A stretch of DNA of 64,000 nt from Natronosporangium hydrolyticum (GCF_016925615.1 NZ_CP070499.1:3348001-3412000); one strand, 5' to 3'; positions 10,094 to 19,074 are shown, counted from the first letter of the stretch. Program-made: numbers and translations. Notes: generated by a model not told the origin, from the sequence alone.

Positions 10094-10999
10094 TCACTCC
10101 CGCCCGAGGTCCCGGTGGTGAGCGTGGGCGGCGAGCCGCAGCTGGCGCAGCCGCCGGGCCATCTCCTCGGCGATCGCCACACTGCGATGCTTGCCTCCGG
10201 TACAACCCACCGCCACTGTCATATACCGCTTGCCTTCTCGTTCAAAACCCGGCGCGGTGGCGTTGACCAACCGAGTGCAGGTCTCCACAAAGGTGCGCGC
10301 CCCCCGGCGCCCCAGAACGTAGGTGCTGACGTCGGCATCCCGGCCGGTGCGCTCGCGCAACGAGGGCACCCAGTGCGGATTGGGCAGGAACCGGGCATCG
10401 AGCACGAAATCCGCGTCGGGCGGCAGGCCATACTTGAAGCCGAACGAGAGCACGGTCACCCGCAACCGGCGGGTGTCCTCCTCACCGAAGAGCTCCTCCA
10501 CCCTCGCCCGCAGCTGGTTCGGATTGAGGTGGGTGGTGTCGATGATGACATCGGCCGACTCGCGGGCCTCCTGCAACAGCTTGCGCTCGGCGGCGATGCC
10601 GTCGGCGAGCCGCCCCTCGCCCTGCAACGGATGCGACCGCCGGACACTCTCAAACCGCCGGATCAACACGTCGTCCTCGGCGTCGACGAAGACCACCTGC
10701 GCCGGGTAGCCCCGCTCGGCCAGCGCCCGGATCGCACCAGCCAGATCGGTGGAGAACACCCGGCTGCGGACATCCAGCACCATGGCGGTGCGACGAACCG
10801 CACCGCCGGCCCGGCTGGCCAGCTCGGCCAGGTCGAGCAGCAGCGCCTGCGGCAGGTTGTCGACGACATAGAAGCCGACATTTTCCAGCGCGCGGGCGAC
10901 CGTGCTGCGACCACCGCCGGAGAGGCCAGTGACTACCACGAGTTCACTGCCGCCGGAGGTCTCCTCGCCGGCCAGCGAGCTCGGCGATCCGTCGCTCAC
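10094..10999 (-). CDS. rapZ: RNase adapter protein RapZ
   Basis: P-loop nucleotide-binding protein of 301 residues. In enteric bacteria RapZ targets a small RNA to RNase E to control glucosamine-6-phosphate synthase; the actinobacterial role is less clear. The Walker A region reads TGLSGGGRST, with arginine at the usual lysine position, as is common in actinobacterial members. VVDNLP, FVDAEDDVLIRRF, FGFKYG and the C-terminal GCTGGKHRS block are diagnostic. It heads the rapZ-yvcK-whiA cluster. The uvrC gene that often precedes rapZ is not present here. Confidence 0.95.
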   Translation of the reverse strand: MSDGSPSSLAGEETSGGSELVVVTGLSGGGRSTVARALENVGFYVVDNLPQALLLDLAELASRAGGAVRRTAMVLDVRSRVFSTDLAGAIRALAERGYPAQVVFVDAEDDVLIRRFESVRRSHPLQGEGRLADGIAAERKLLQEARESADVIIDTTHLNPNQLRARVEELFGEEDTRRLRVTVLSFGFKYGLPPDADFVLDARFLPNPHWVPSLRERTGRDADVSTYVLGRRGARTFVETCTRLVNATAPGFEREGKRYMTVAVGCTGGKHRSVAIAEEMARRLRQLRLAAHAHHRDLGRE

Positions 11000-11218
11000 G
11001 GGTCCACCCTTCCTGTGCGGCTCGCGGCCGGCGCCACACCACGGTTAGCGCTCCGACCCATCATCGTATCTCTCCTACTACACCCCGCCCTGACCAGTGT
11101 CGCGACGATAACTTTGTGCACATCGGGCGACGACATCGCCGCTTTCGTGAATACGCCGATCGAACCCTCCAGGTTGCTGGGCCGTACCATCCGGCAGGCC
11201 ACCTGCGGAGGGACGAGA

Positions 11219-11914
11219 ATGAGTCGCAACGGACCGCTGTTCACACTGCTGGGAGGCGGCGCGCTCGCCGCGGTTCTCCTGGTCACCAGCATCAACGCCA
11301 GCAACGACGAGCCACCGAGCAGCGACCCGGCACTGGCCGGCGGCGCGGCGGAGCAGACGCCGGCGACCCCCGACGCCACCGGCGAGGCGACTCCGGACGG
11401 CACCCCGGAGCCGGATCCCAGCGCCGACCCCGGCGCCGGGGTGGTCGACGAGGAGGAGGCGGTGACCTATGTCGGGTGGACCGACGATGACGAGGCTACG
11501 GTCGCGATCATCGTCGAGGGCGACGAGGCTACCGCGTACGTCTGTGACGGCGACGCCGTGGAGGTGTGGCTGCGGGGCGACGCCAGCGACGGCGCCCTGA
11601 ACCTGACCGCCGACGACGGCGACGTCCTGACCGGCGGCTACGACCAGGATCAGGCCGAGGGCGAGACCACCGCCGCCGGCTTCGACTACGACTTCACCAT
11701 CGAACGGGTCGACGCGCCGGAAGGGCTCTACCAGGTAGCGGCGACGATCAGCGGCGCTGAGGTCGACGGCGGCTGGATCGTGCTGCCAGATGGCACCCAG
11801 GTGGGGCTACTGACCGTCGACGGGGTGACCCAGCCGGCGCCGGCGTTGGACCCCGGCACCGGACAGGTCACCATCGACGGGCGGCTGGTGGTCGCCGGGC
11901 GGCTCGGTGGCTGA
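11219..11914 (+). CDS. Secreted or membrane-anchored acidic protein, unrecognised
   Basis: Protein of 231 residues with a basic N-terminus, one hydrophobic segment (about residues 6-24) that can be a signal peptide or anchor, and then a long Pro/Thr/Asp/Glu-rich linker to about residue 80. The rest is an acidic, probably beta-rich extracellular domain with a single cysteine (AYVCDGD). GGAGG lies seven bases before the ATG. I do not recognise the family. It overlaps the start of the DUF6529 membrane protein gene and precedes a Rieske lipoprotein, so a role at the outer face of the membrane is plausible. Confidence 0.75.
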   Translation: MSRNGPLFTLLGGGALAAVLLVTSINASNDEPPSSDPALAGGAAEQTPATPDATGEATPDGTPEPDPSADPGAGVVDEEEAVTYVGWTDDDEATVAIIVEGDEATAYVCDGDAVEVWLRGDASDGALNLTADDGDVLTGGYDQDQAEGETTAAGFDYDFTIERVDAPEGLYQVAATISGAEVDGGWIVLPDGTQVGLLTVDGVTQPAPALDPGTGQVTIDGRLVVAGRLGG

Positions 11915-12542
11915 CCCGACCATGACCGGCCGTTACCGTGACCACCACCCCCGACTCCCGTCGCCGCCGCCGGAACGGATCGAGCCGCCGCCGGAGCGGC
12001 CCGCGTGGCAGCTGCTACTCATTCCGATGCTGGTCGGCGGATTGGTCGCGCTGACCCTCGGGGTGTACGGCAATGTCCATGACGGCACCGGGGTGGCGGT
12101 AAACCTCGCCGGCTTCCAGAATCATCCGGCGCCGACCTCGGCGGTGAAGGTCACCCTGAGCACCGGCGCGCTCGGCTTCGCCGTACTGCAAATCCTCACC
12201 GCGCTGATCATGTACGGCAAGGTGCCGGGGGTGGCGGCAGCGGACTGGTCGGGCACCGCGCACCGGTGGTCCGGGCGGCTGGCCTTCCTCTGCGCCGTTC
12301 CGGTGGGCATCCACTGTCTCTACGCCGCCGGGTTCCAGAGCTACGACGGCCGGATCTTCCTCCACTCGCTGGTGGGGTGCCTCTTCTTCGGCGCGTTCAC
12401 GGTGAAGATGCTCGGTCTACGCAAGGACGGCATGCCGGGATGGTTCCTGCCGGTGCTGGGCGGCAGCCTCTTCACCGGCCTGGTCGCGGTGTGGTGGACG
12501 ACCGCGATCCGGTTCTTCGAAAACTTCGGCTCCCCCATCTAG
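11907..12542 (+). CDS. DUF6529-type polytopic membrane protein
   Basis: Integral membrane protein of 211 residues with a proline-rich cytoplasmic N-terminus and about five transmembrane helices. Conserved-looking histidines lie at helix ends (GTAHRWSGR, GIHCLY, LHSLVG), which resembles the haem-ligand pattern of cytochrome b561-like proteins. The GTG at 11907 overlaps the previous stop by eight bases; the ATG at 11922 is an alternative. It is followed after 26 bases by a Rieske iron-sulphur lipoprotein, so the two may form a membrane redox pair. The family name is from general resemblance; haem binding is inference. Confidence 0.75.
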   Translation: MADPTMTGRYRDHHPRLPSPPPERIEPPPERPAWQLLLIPMLVGGLVALTLGVYGNVHDGTGVAVNLAGFQNHPAPTSAVKVTLSTGALGFAVLQILTALIMYGKVPGVAAADWSGTAHRWSGRLAFLCAVPVGIHCLYAAGFQSYDGRIFLHSLVGCLFFGAFTVKMLGLRKDGMPGWFLPVLGGSLFTGLVAVWWTTAIRFFENFGSPI

Positions 12543-12568
12543 CCCGATCCCCCCTCACAGGAGCGATG

Positions 12569-13054
12569 ATGTCAGAGCAACCAGCGCCGGGTGGTACGGC
12601 GCGGCGAGCGGTGCTGATCGCCGGTGGTGTCGGCGCCGTCAGCGCCGTCACCGGCTGCACCGTCTATGGCGGCCAACCCGCCGCGCCAGCGCCGCCGCCG
12701 CCGGCTGCCGACCCCAGTCAAGCTGGCGAGCAGTCGGCGGGTACCCCGCTCGCCGGCACCGAGGAGGTACCGGTCGGGGGTGGGCTGATCAACGAGGAGC
12801 ACAGCGTGGTGATCACGCAGCCGGTCGCCGGCGAGTTCCGGGCGTTCAGCTCCGCCTGCACCCATCAAGGCTGCCCGGTCACCGAGATCGACGACGACGT
12901 CATCGTCTGCCGGTGCCACGACAGCCGGTTCTCGATCGAGGACGGGTCGGTGGTTCAGGCTGCGCAGGGGTCCGGGCTCACGCCGGAGACCCAGGACCCG
13001 CTGGCGGAGGTAGGGATCGTGGTCGACGGCGACACCATCGCGCTGCCCGCCTGA
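12569..13054 (+). CDS. Rieske [2Fe-2S] lipoprotein, Tat-exported
   Basis: Exported electron-transfer protein of 161 residues. The N-terminus has a twin arginine (R12-R13) before a hydrophobic stretch and a lipobox ending at C30 (AVTGC), so it is probably exported folded by Tat and lipidated. The Rieske site is complete: C97-T-H99 and C114-x-x-H117 as cluster ligands, with C102 and C116 placed to form the stabilising disulphide. AGGAG lies five bases before the chosen ATG; an ATG three bases earlier is too close. The partner is probably the DUF6529 membrane protein upstream. Confidence 0.93.
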   Translation: MSEQPAPGGTARRAVLIAGGVGAVSAVTGCTVYGGQPAAPAPPPPAADPSQAGEQSAGTPLAGTEEVPVGGGLINEEHSVVITQPVAGEFRAFSSACTHQGCPVTEIDDDVIVCRCHDSRFSIEDGSVVQAAQGSGLTPETQDPLAEVGIVVDGDTIALPA

Positions 13055-13088
13055 GCGGGCCGGCGGCGGGACCGTCGCCGAGCCGGAC

Positions 13089-13916
13089 TCAGCTGCCGTG
13101 GCACGGGCAGTCGGTCAACAATGCCCGGACGTTCTCCACATAACGGGGATTGGGGACCGCCAGCCCGTCGCCGCTCTCCACCGCCGCCGGACCGAAGTTG
13201 TATCCGGCGATCACCGCGTTGAGCAGGCACGGGTCCAGGTGGTCGGCGCAGTCCGCACCGGCCAGTCGGTATGACCCCTCGAAGTGGACATCGCCGAAGT
13301 ATTTGATCAACCAGGCGAGGTAGTTCACCCCGAGAGTGGTGTTGCCTTCGAGGGTGTGCGGGTCGTGGGAGACCTCGAAGCGTTGGTTGACGAAGTCGGC
13401 GGTGTCCGGCATCACCTGCATCACCCCGATCCCGCCGTCGCAGGCGATGATGTCGGACTGCCACCCGCTCTCCTGCCAGGCGATCGCCCGCACCAGCTCT
13501 GCCGGGACGCTGATCTCTGGCGCCGAGACCGGCCAGTAGGTCCGCCCCGCGGCCTCGGCCAACGCGGTCGCCACCGCCGACTGACTAGCCGGTTCACCAT
13601 CCCGGGAGGCGATGCACTCGCCCTCGTGCCGGGGCGGCGGCGCTGGCGGCGCTGGCTCCGCGGGCGGTGGCGCCGGCGCCGGCTCCGGCTCGGACTCGGC
13701 GGCGGCCGACTCCGGTGCGGGGGTGACCGGCTCGCTCGGCGCCGGCCCTCGCCCTAGCCCCCAGCTCAACGGCCGGTCGGTCGGCGACGGCGCGGCCGAC
13801 ACCGACTCAGCCGCCAGGCTCCCGGTCTCGGCATCCGGATCGGCGCAGCCGGTCAACATCGGCGCCGCCAATAGCAGCGCCGCCGCCAGCCCAGCGAGTC
13901 GCTGGACGCCCACCAC
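13089..13916 (-). CDS. Lytic transglycosylase-like lipoprotein
   Basis: Peptidoglycan-cleaving lipoprotein of 275 residues. A signal peptide ends in the lipobox LTGC at about residue 24. A long Pro/Ala/Glu-rich linker follows. The C-terminal half is an SLT/lysozyme-like domain with the catalytic glutamate in AIAWQESGWQ, the GIGVMQVMPDT block and the GYNFGPAAV segment. The GTG at 13916 has AGGAGG four bases upstream; a second GTG three bases later is also possible. It would act on cell-wall glycan strands outside the membrane. Confidence 0.9.
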   Translation of the reverse strand: MVGVQRLAGLAAALLLAAPMLTGCADPDAETGSLAAESVSAAPSPTDRPLSWGLGRGPAPSEPVTPAPESAAAESEPEPAPAPPPAEPAPPAPPPRHEGECIASRDGEPASQSAVATALAEAAGRTYWPVSAPEISVPAELVRAIAWQESGWQSDIIACDGGIGVMQVMPDTADFVNQRFEVSHDPHTLEGNTTLGVNYLAWLIKYFGDVHFEGSYRLAGADCADHLDPCLLNAVIAGYNFGPAAVESGDGLAVPNPRYVENVRALLTDCPCHGS

Positions 13917-13961
13917 ACCACCTCCTGGCCGGGTGCCCCGCCTTGCAGCTACAGCCCATCC

Positions 13962-15350
13962 CTACCGGACCTCGGCCACCGGAGACAAGGGGCTCGCCGG
14001 CTCGGGCGTGGCGTCGACCCGGGCCCGGGTCGCCCACGCGATCATGAACACCGAGGTCCAGAGCGCACCGAGCAGCACCGCCGTCACCGTCTCGCTCGCC
14101 GTGTGCCAACCGGGGTAGAGCCGGGCCGTGGCGAGGATCACCACCGCGATCACCCCCGCTGTCCACCCCGCCACCGCCCATGGCCAGCGGGCGTGCCGGG
14201 TCGCCAGCCAGGTCAGCGTGCACACCGCCGCGGTAGAAACCGCCACCTCCGTGGCGAACATCCCCCCTGGTACGACCGGGCGGGCGGGCGGGTCACCGCC
14301 GGTCAGATCGGCGGCGAGCGCGAGCAGCACCAGCGGCAGGAACGCTCCCGCCGATCCCAACACCCCGATCAGATCCCGATACAGCCGCGCCCGACGTCGC
14401 AGCGCCAGCGTCACTGCGACCACCGCCACCAGCAACACGAGCACCGACCCCCGCAGCACGGTGGTGACCAGCTCAGTGGCGGTCACTAGCGGTGCAACCC
14501 GCCGATCAGCGAACCACTGGTCGACCGCCGCGTCCGCCCGCCACAAGCCACTGTGGTCGACGGTCAGCTGGACCACCCAGGAGAGCAGCAGCCCTAGCCC
14601 GAGGAGCGCCCCCATCCCCACGATGAGGTTCACCACCAGGGCCCAGCCGGCCCCCCACCGGGCGGCCAGCGCGCCGGTGCGCCGCCGTAGGTACTGGGCG
14701 ACAACGGTGGCATCCAGCCAGCTCAGCAGCGCCCGGACCGGATCCGGGTGCCGACCCAACCACCGGCCGGCCAGCACGATCCCGACGATCACCAGCAGCA
14801 GTAGCAGCAGCGCGGTGGTGGCTCGGCCGAACACCTCCGCCATTGCCTGGTAGGAGGCGCCGGCGAGGTAGCCCAGGGCGACCGAGGAGCCGACCGCGGT
14901 CAACACCCCGGCGGCGTTCCAGAGCACAAACTCCCGGTAGCGCATACCGGCGCTGCCCGCGAGTCGGGGCAACAGCGTCCGGACCCACGGCACCCAGCGC
15001 GCCACAAAGGCGCTGCGACCGCCCATCCGGTGCAGCATCCGGTCGGCCCGCTGCCACCGGTGCTCCCCGACCCGGACACCGAGCCAACTCCCCCGTACCC
15101 GGGGGCCATACTTGCGGCCGCTCCGCAACGCCAGCGCGTCGCCGATCATCGCCGCGCCGAGCATCAGGCCGAACGCGACCGCCAACGGCACCTCGCCGAG
15201 GTAGGCGAGGAAGCCGACGAACATGAGCGGAATCTCGACCGGAAACAGCAGTCCAAAGATGAACCCGGTCTCCCCCAGCACCAAGATCACTGCAAGCGTC
15301 AGCACCACCACGGCGGGCAGCTGCTCCAACACGTTCAGGACACTGGTCAC
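13962..15350 (-). CDS. DedA-family membrane protein fused to a degenerate PAP2-like domain
   Basis: Large membrane protein of about 462 residues. The N-terminal ~200 residues are a DedA (SNARE-associated) domain, with the ETGFIFGLLFPVEIPL and ARWVPWVRTLLPRLAGSAGM motifs typical of this lipid scramblase-like family. The C-terminal half has about six helices arranged as in PAP2 phosphatases. It lacks the PSGH motif, and only part of the last motif survives (ARLYPGWHTASE), so catalysis there is doubtful. I chose the GTG at 15350; a GTG at 15392 would add an arginine-rich N-terminus. Neither start has a good ribosome-binding site. Confidence 0.85.
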   Translation of the reverse strand: MTSVLNVLEQLPAVVVLTLAVILVLGETGFIFGLLFPVEIPLMFVGFLAYLGEVPLAVAFGLMLGAAMIGDALALRSGRKYGPRVRGSWLGVRVGEHRWQRADRMLHRMGGRSAFVARWVPWVRTLLPRLAGSAGMRYREFVLWNAAGVLTAVGSSVALGYLAGASYQAMAEVFGRATTALLLLLLVIVGIVLAGRWLGRHPDPVRALLSWLDATVVAQYLRRRTGALAARWGAGWALVVNLIVGMGALLGLGLLLSWVVQLTVDHSGLWRADAAVDQWFADRRVAPLVTATELVTTVLRGSVLVLLVAVVAVTLALRRRARLYRDLIGVLGSAGAFLPLVLLALAADLTGGDPPARPVVPGGMFATEVAVSTAAVCTLTWLATRHARWPWAVAGWTAGVIAVVILATARLYPGWHTASETVTAVLLGALWTSVFMIAWATRARVDATPEPASPLSPVAEVR

Positions 15351-15431
15351 CGCGCAAGCATGCCAGGCGGGCCGGCGCGGGCGCCGGGTCACACCGACCG
15401 GTGTGGTCGGCGACCCGGCGCCCGCCGGTCG

Positions 15432-17018
15432 TCAGGGCCGCGTCTGCAGCGGCCGGAACTGCGCCTCGGCGATCTCGCCAGCGGTGACGTTGACGACTCG
15501 CAGCGGCGGCCCGACCACGCCATTGGGCAGGTCGAGCGTGACCAGATACCGGCCGGGTTCGGCGTGCACGAAACCGAACCAGCCGTCGCCGTCGGTGCGC
15601 AGCGTCTGCGGCTCACCACCGCCCACGATCGGCGACAAGGTCACGGCCACGTTCGCCAGTGGCGAGCCATCCCGCAGCGTAAGCTCTCCGACGACGTGCC
15701 CCTCGGTCGGATCTGCCTTCCAGGGCATCTCCGGCACCGCCGCCGGTTCGCCGAACAATGCGTCATCACCGCTGGTCAACGCCGCCGCGAGCGCCTCCCG
15801 TTCGGCGTCGCGCGACTCGATCGGGCCGTCGACGTACTCCATGCTGGGGTTGGCGTAGGAGTAGCCCGCCCACCCGGCCACCGTGTTGCCGGCGTCGGTC
15901 GGGGTGAGCGCCAACTCGGCCTGGACGACGCTGTCCTCGATCGAGTTCAGGTAGAGGGCCGGCCCGTTGACCGTCTGCCGATCCCCCTGCCAGTCGGCGA
16001 GCACCTCGCTCCATTCGTCGTACATCTGGGCCTGCTCGGGCATCCAGTTGCGCTTGTAGTTCATCGCCACTGCGGTATCCATGAAGCCGCCGTCGAGCCA
16101 GCCCTTCCAGTCCTGCAGCACCTCGGCGTACGGCCGGGTCTGCTCCCAGGAGCCCATGGTCTGCGGACCGTACGCGTAGGTGACCGCATCCATCGACAGC
16201 CGGGCCTGCGGGTCGACCTCCCACATCCCCAGGTAGATCTTGCGGACCAGGTTGGTCATCTGGTCACGCCGCCAGTCGCTGAACTCCGCGTCGCTCGGCT
16301 CCGGAATATCGCTCCGCCCGGTGGCCTGCTGGAAGCGTGAGATCGAGACCTCGCTGTAGCCCCAGTCGCTGTACTCGGTGCTGGAGTTGAAGTCGGGGTA
16401 ACGGACGTAGTCGAGGTTGACGCCGTCCACGTCGTACTCGCGCACGATGCTCTGCACCGCTTCGACGATGTAGTTCACCGCTGCCGGGTTGGCCGGGTCG
16501 ATGTAGACGTTGTCGCCCATGAACTCTTCGCCGTCGACCCGCTGGTTCAACCACCGGTCGGCGCCCGCCGCGTCCGGCCCATGCTGATTGAAGACATGCT
16601 CCGGAGAACTCGGTGGAGTGGCCTGGTTCCACAACGTGTTCACATTCACCCAGGCGTGGACCTCGAGCCCGGCGGCGTGCGCCTGAGTGATCACCTCGTC
16701 CAACGGGTCGTACGGCGCCGGGTCGATGCCGGCGTCGGTACGCGGATACAGCGCCCGGTTGCAGAAACAGTCGTAGCGGCGGGCGGTCTGCACGATGAGC
16801 ACATTCGCGTTGAGGTCGAGCGCGTCCTCAACCAGCTTGGTGACCTCGGCCGGCTGGTAGATGCCTTCGTTGAAGGCGTCCACCCAGTATCCGCGCCACT
16901 GCTGCGCGGGGTCGTCACCGGCCGGTGCGGCGGTCGCCGGCCCGACGCCGGCAACGCCGACGCTCGAAGCCAGCAGCGCGCACGCGGCCAGGCCGACGGT
17001 CAGTCTCCGTCGTATCAC
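15432..17018 (-). CDS. Secreted glycoside hydrolase-like protein, GHL10 family
   Basis: Exported protein of 528 residues. A basic N-terminus, hydrophobic stretch and AxA site near residue 31 form a signal peptide. A TIM-barrel domain follows, from WRGYWVDAFNEGI to about residue 400, with VHAWVNVNTLWNQ, GVNLDYVRYPD and other GHL10-type segments. GHL10 proteins are probable glycosidases with unproven substrates. The C-terminus (residues 430-528) is a carboxypeptidase-regulatory-like beta domain (GSPLANVAVTLSP...DGDGWFGF). The start is a GTG with AGGAGG six bases upstream. Confidence 0.87.
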   Translation of the reverse strand: MIRRRLTVGLAACALLASSVGVAGVGPATAAPAGDDPAQQWRGYWVDAFNEGIYQPAEVTKLVEDALDLNANVLIVQTARRYDCFCNRALYPRTDAGIDPAPYDPLDEVITQAHAAGLEVHAWVNVNTLWNQATPPSSPEHVFNQHGPDAAGADRWLNQRVDGEEFMGDNVYIDPANPAAVNYIVEAVQSIVREYDVDGVNLDYVRYPDFNSSTEYSDWGYSEVSISRFQQATGRSDIPEPSDAEFSDWRRDQMTNLVRKIYLGMWEVDPQARLSMDAVTYAYGPQTMGSWEQTRPYAEVLQDWKGWLDGGFMDTAVAMNYKRNWMPEQAQMYDEWSEVLADWQGDRQTVNGPALYLNSIEDSVVQAELALTPTDAGNTVAGWAGYSYANPSMEYVDGPIESRDAEREALAAALTSGDDALFGEPAAVPEMPWKADPTEGHVVGELTLRDGSPLANVAVTLSPIVGGGEPQTLRTDGDGWFGFVHAEPGRYLVTLDLPNGVVGPPLRVVNVTAGEIAEAQFRPLQTRP

Positions 17019-17110
17019 AAGGAGCCTCCTGCGGGGGTGAAGTGGACTAGACCTTGCTTCAGCCTTGCTCCCGTGAAGATAGGGCAGGACGGCCGATACG
17101 TCTAGACCAC

Positions 17111-18106
17111 TCAGCCTTGCGGGGTCAGCGCGCGGCGCCGGTCCCGCGCCGACTTGACCAGGCTGGCACCCGCCGTCACCCCCAGAATCCCGATGATGAC
17201 CAGCAGCGACAGCCAGATCGGCAGGTGCGGCGCCCAGCTGACGTGCTCACCGTTGTTGATGAACGGCAGCGTGTTTTCAGCGAGCGCCTCGAACACCATC
17301 TTGACCCCGATGAAGACCAACACCACCGCCAACCCGGTGGAGAGGTAGACCAGCCGGCTGACCAGACCACCGATCAGAAAGTAGAGTTGCCGGAGCCCCA
17401 TCAGGGCGAAGACGTTAGCGGTGAAGACCAGGTAGGGCTCACGAGTCACACCGAAGATCGCCGGGATCGAGTCGACGGCGAAGATCAGGTCAGTGGTGCC
17501 GATCGCGATCATGACGATCAGCATCGGTGTGACCAGCCGCCGGCCGGCCTGCATCGTCGTCAACCGGCCCTCGGCGTAGCCGGAACTCATCGGCAGCACC
17601 CGGCGACTGAACCGGACCAGCGCGTTCTCCTTGAAATTCGCCGGATCGTCGTTGTGGCTTCGGGCGAGCTTCACGCCGGTATAGATGAGAAACAGTCCGA
17701 ACAGGTAAAAGACCCACATGAAGTTGCTGACCAGCACCGCTCCGGCGGCGATGAAGACACCCCGCATCAACAGCGCCAGGATGATGCCGACCATCAGCAC
17801 CTTCTGCTGATACTGCCGCGGCACCGCAAACCTGCTCATGATCAACATGAAGATGAAGAGGTTGTCCACCGAAAGGCTCTTCTCGATGACGAACCCGGTG
17901 TAGAACTCGGCGGCGGGGGTCGCGCCATAGCCTGCCCACACCCACAGGCCGAACACGCCGGCCAACGCGATGTAAAAGATCGCCCAGGACGCTGACTCGC
18001 GCAGCGAGGGCTCATGGGGGCGGCGGACCACCAGCGCGAGATCGATGATGAGGACAGCGATGAGCGCGGTGAGGGTAATCGCCCACACCCCGTACGACAC
18101 ATCCAT
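17111..18106 (-). CDS. TerC-family integral membrane protein, probable manganese exporter
   Basis: Membrane protein of 331 residues with about eight or nine helices. It has the TerC acidic motifs within helices, such as GFVIEKSLSVDNLFIF and DLIFAVDSIPAIFGV, whose aspartates and glutamates are thought to carry metal. Members are linked to tellurite resistance and to manganese export. The ATG at 18106 starts the conserved N-terminus and has no obvious Shine-Dalgarno sequence. The leader upstream resembles a yybP-ykoY manganese riboswitch, which fits a role in manganese homeostasis. Confidence 0.92.
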   Translation of the reverse strand: MDVSYGVWAITLTALIAVLIIDLALVVRRPHEPSLRESASWAIFYIALAGVFGLWVWAGYGATPAAEFYTGFVIEKSLSVDNLFIFMLIMSRFAVPRQYQQKVLMVGIILALLMRGVFIAAGAVLVSNFMWVFYLFGLFLIYTGVKLARSHNDDPANFKENALVRFSRRVLPMSSGYAEGRLTTMQAGRRLVTPMLIVMIAIGTTDLIFAVDSIPAIFGVTREPYLVFTANVFALMGLRQLYFLIGGLVSRLVYLSTGLAVVLVFIGVKMVFEALAENTLPFINNGEHVSWAPHLPIWLSLLVIIGILGVTAGASLVKSARDRRRALTPQG

Positions 18107-18423
18107 GTGACGGATTGACCTTCCGGACGCAGCACCAGGCCCGGAGGTCTCTCCCGCCGCGGTGCGACGACACACACCGCAACCGGCGGCGCCGGGTCTG
18201 GCATGAGCTGCCCAGGTCCGTGTTGACGACGCCGCCGCTAGGGAATACTCCCCTCCTCGGCGCTAATGATCTCCTACGACCGACCTGGGCGCAACCGCGG
18301 GTCCCAGCCACATTGCGACCGGCCGCCCAGCGCACCACGACCACCCGGCTTGATCACCCGGCTTGGCCACCGGTTGCGCCAACTGCGTACGCTTGTCGCG
18401 GACGTGAAGTAAGGGAGCGGGTC
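18107..18423. other. Gene-free stretch between terC and lemA
   Basis: No credible coding region in 317 bases. The part nearest terC holds the putative riboswitch described separately. The rest should carry the divergent promoters of terC and lemA; I could not place convincing -35/-10 pairs. Confidence 0.6.
18139..18264 (-). promoter_or_regulatory. Putative yybP-ykoY manganese riboswitch leader of terC
   Basis: On the minus strand the leader of the TerC gene reads GCCGAGGAGGGGAGTATTCC near 18262-18243 and GGCGGGAGAGACCTCCGG near 18156-18139. The GGGGAGTA core is the hallmark of the yybP-ykoY RNA, which senses Mn2+ and commonly precedes TerC/Alx genes. GGAGG at the 5' side can pair with CCTCC at the 3' side to close the element. 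The borders are approximate. The assignment rests on motif memory plus the TerC context and needs a covariance-model search. Confidence 0.6.
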
Positions 18424-19026
18424 ATGGATATTGCGGTTCTCGCGGTGGGCTGCGTCGGGGTGGTCCTCATCGCCGTCATCGCGCTGTGGTTGGTCTCGGT
18501 CTACAACGGGCTGGTCCGCGCCAGAAACGCCTACAAAAACGCGTTCGCGCAGATCGACGTGCAGCTCACCCGGCGGCACGACCTGATCCCCAACCTGGTC
18601 GAGGTCGCCAAGGGTTACATGAAGCACGAGCGGGAGACCCTCGAGTCGGTCATCGCGGCCCGCTCCGGCGCCGTCAACGCCCAGGCCAACGCCGCGGCGA
18701 ACCCCGGCGACCCGAATGCGATGCAGCAACTCGCCGGCGCCGAGAACATGCTGACCCAGACACTGGGCCGGCTCTTCGCGCTCTCCGAGAATTACCCGGA
18801 CCTGAAGGCCAACCAGAACATGATGCAGCTCTCGGAGGAGCTCACCTCCACCGAGAACCGGGTCGCCTTCGCCCGGCAACACTTCAACGACTCGGTGATG
18901 CAGTACAACAACAAGCGCGAGGTCTTCCCGGCCAACCTGGTCGCCGGCATGTTCGGGTTCCAGCCGGCGGCGCTGTTCGAGATCGACGAGCCGGAGCAGC
19001 GGCAGGTCCCGCGGGTCTCGTTCTGA
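18424..19026 (+). CDS. LemA-family protein
   Basis: Membrane-anchored protein of 200 residues. One N-terminal transmembrane helix (about residues 4-25) is followed by long helices with the LemA signature (YNGLVRARNAYKNAFAQIDV, RRHDLIPNLVEVAKGY). LemA proteins are membrane proteins of unclear role, often next to HtpX-type proteases, as here (next gene 48 bases downstream). GGAG lies six bases before the ATG. The pair probably acts together in envelope or membrane-protein quality control, but this is inference. Confidence 0.92.
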   Translation: MDIAVLAVGCVGVVLIAVIALWLVSVYNGLVRARNAYKNAFAQIDVQLTRRHDLIPNLVEVAKGYMKHERETLESVIAARSGAVNAQANAAANPGDPNAMQQLAGAENMLTQTLGRLFALSENYPDLKANQNMMQLSEELTSTENRVAFARQHFNDSVMQYNNKREVFPANLVAGMFGFQPAALFEIDEPEQRQVPRVSF

Positions 19027-19074
19027 TCCCACGCTTCCCACGCTGAACTCCGTGCCGAAAGGTCGCGCCAGAGC

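Noticed and set aside
9302-11914. A very long plus-strand open frame across yvcK and rapZ
   Set aside because: Only its last part (from the ATG at 11219) has a ribosome-binding site and coding character. The rest is antisense to well-identified genes, an effect of high GC content.
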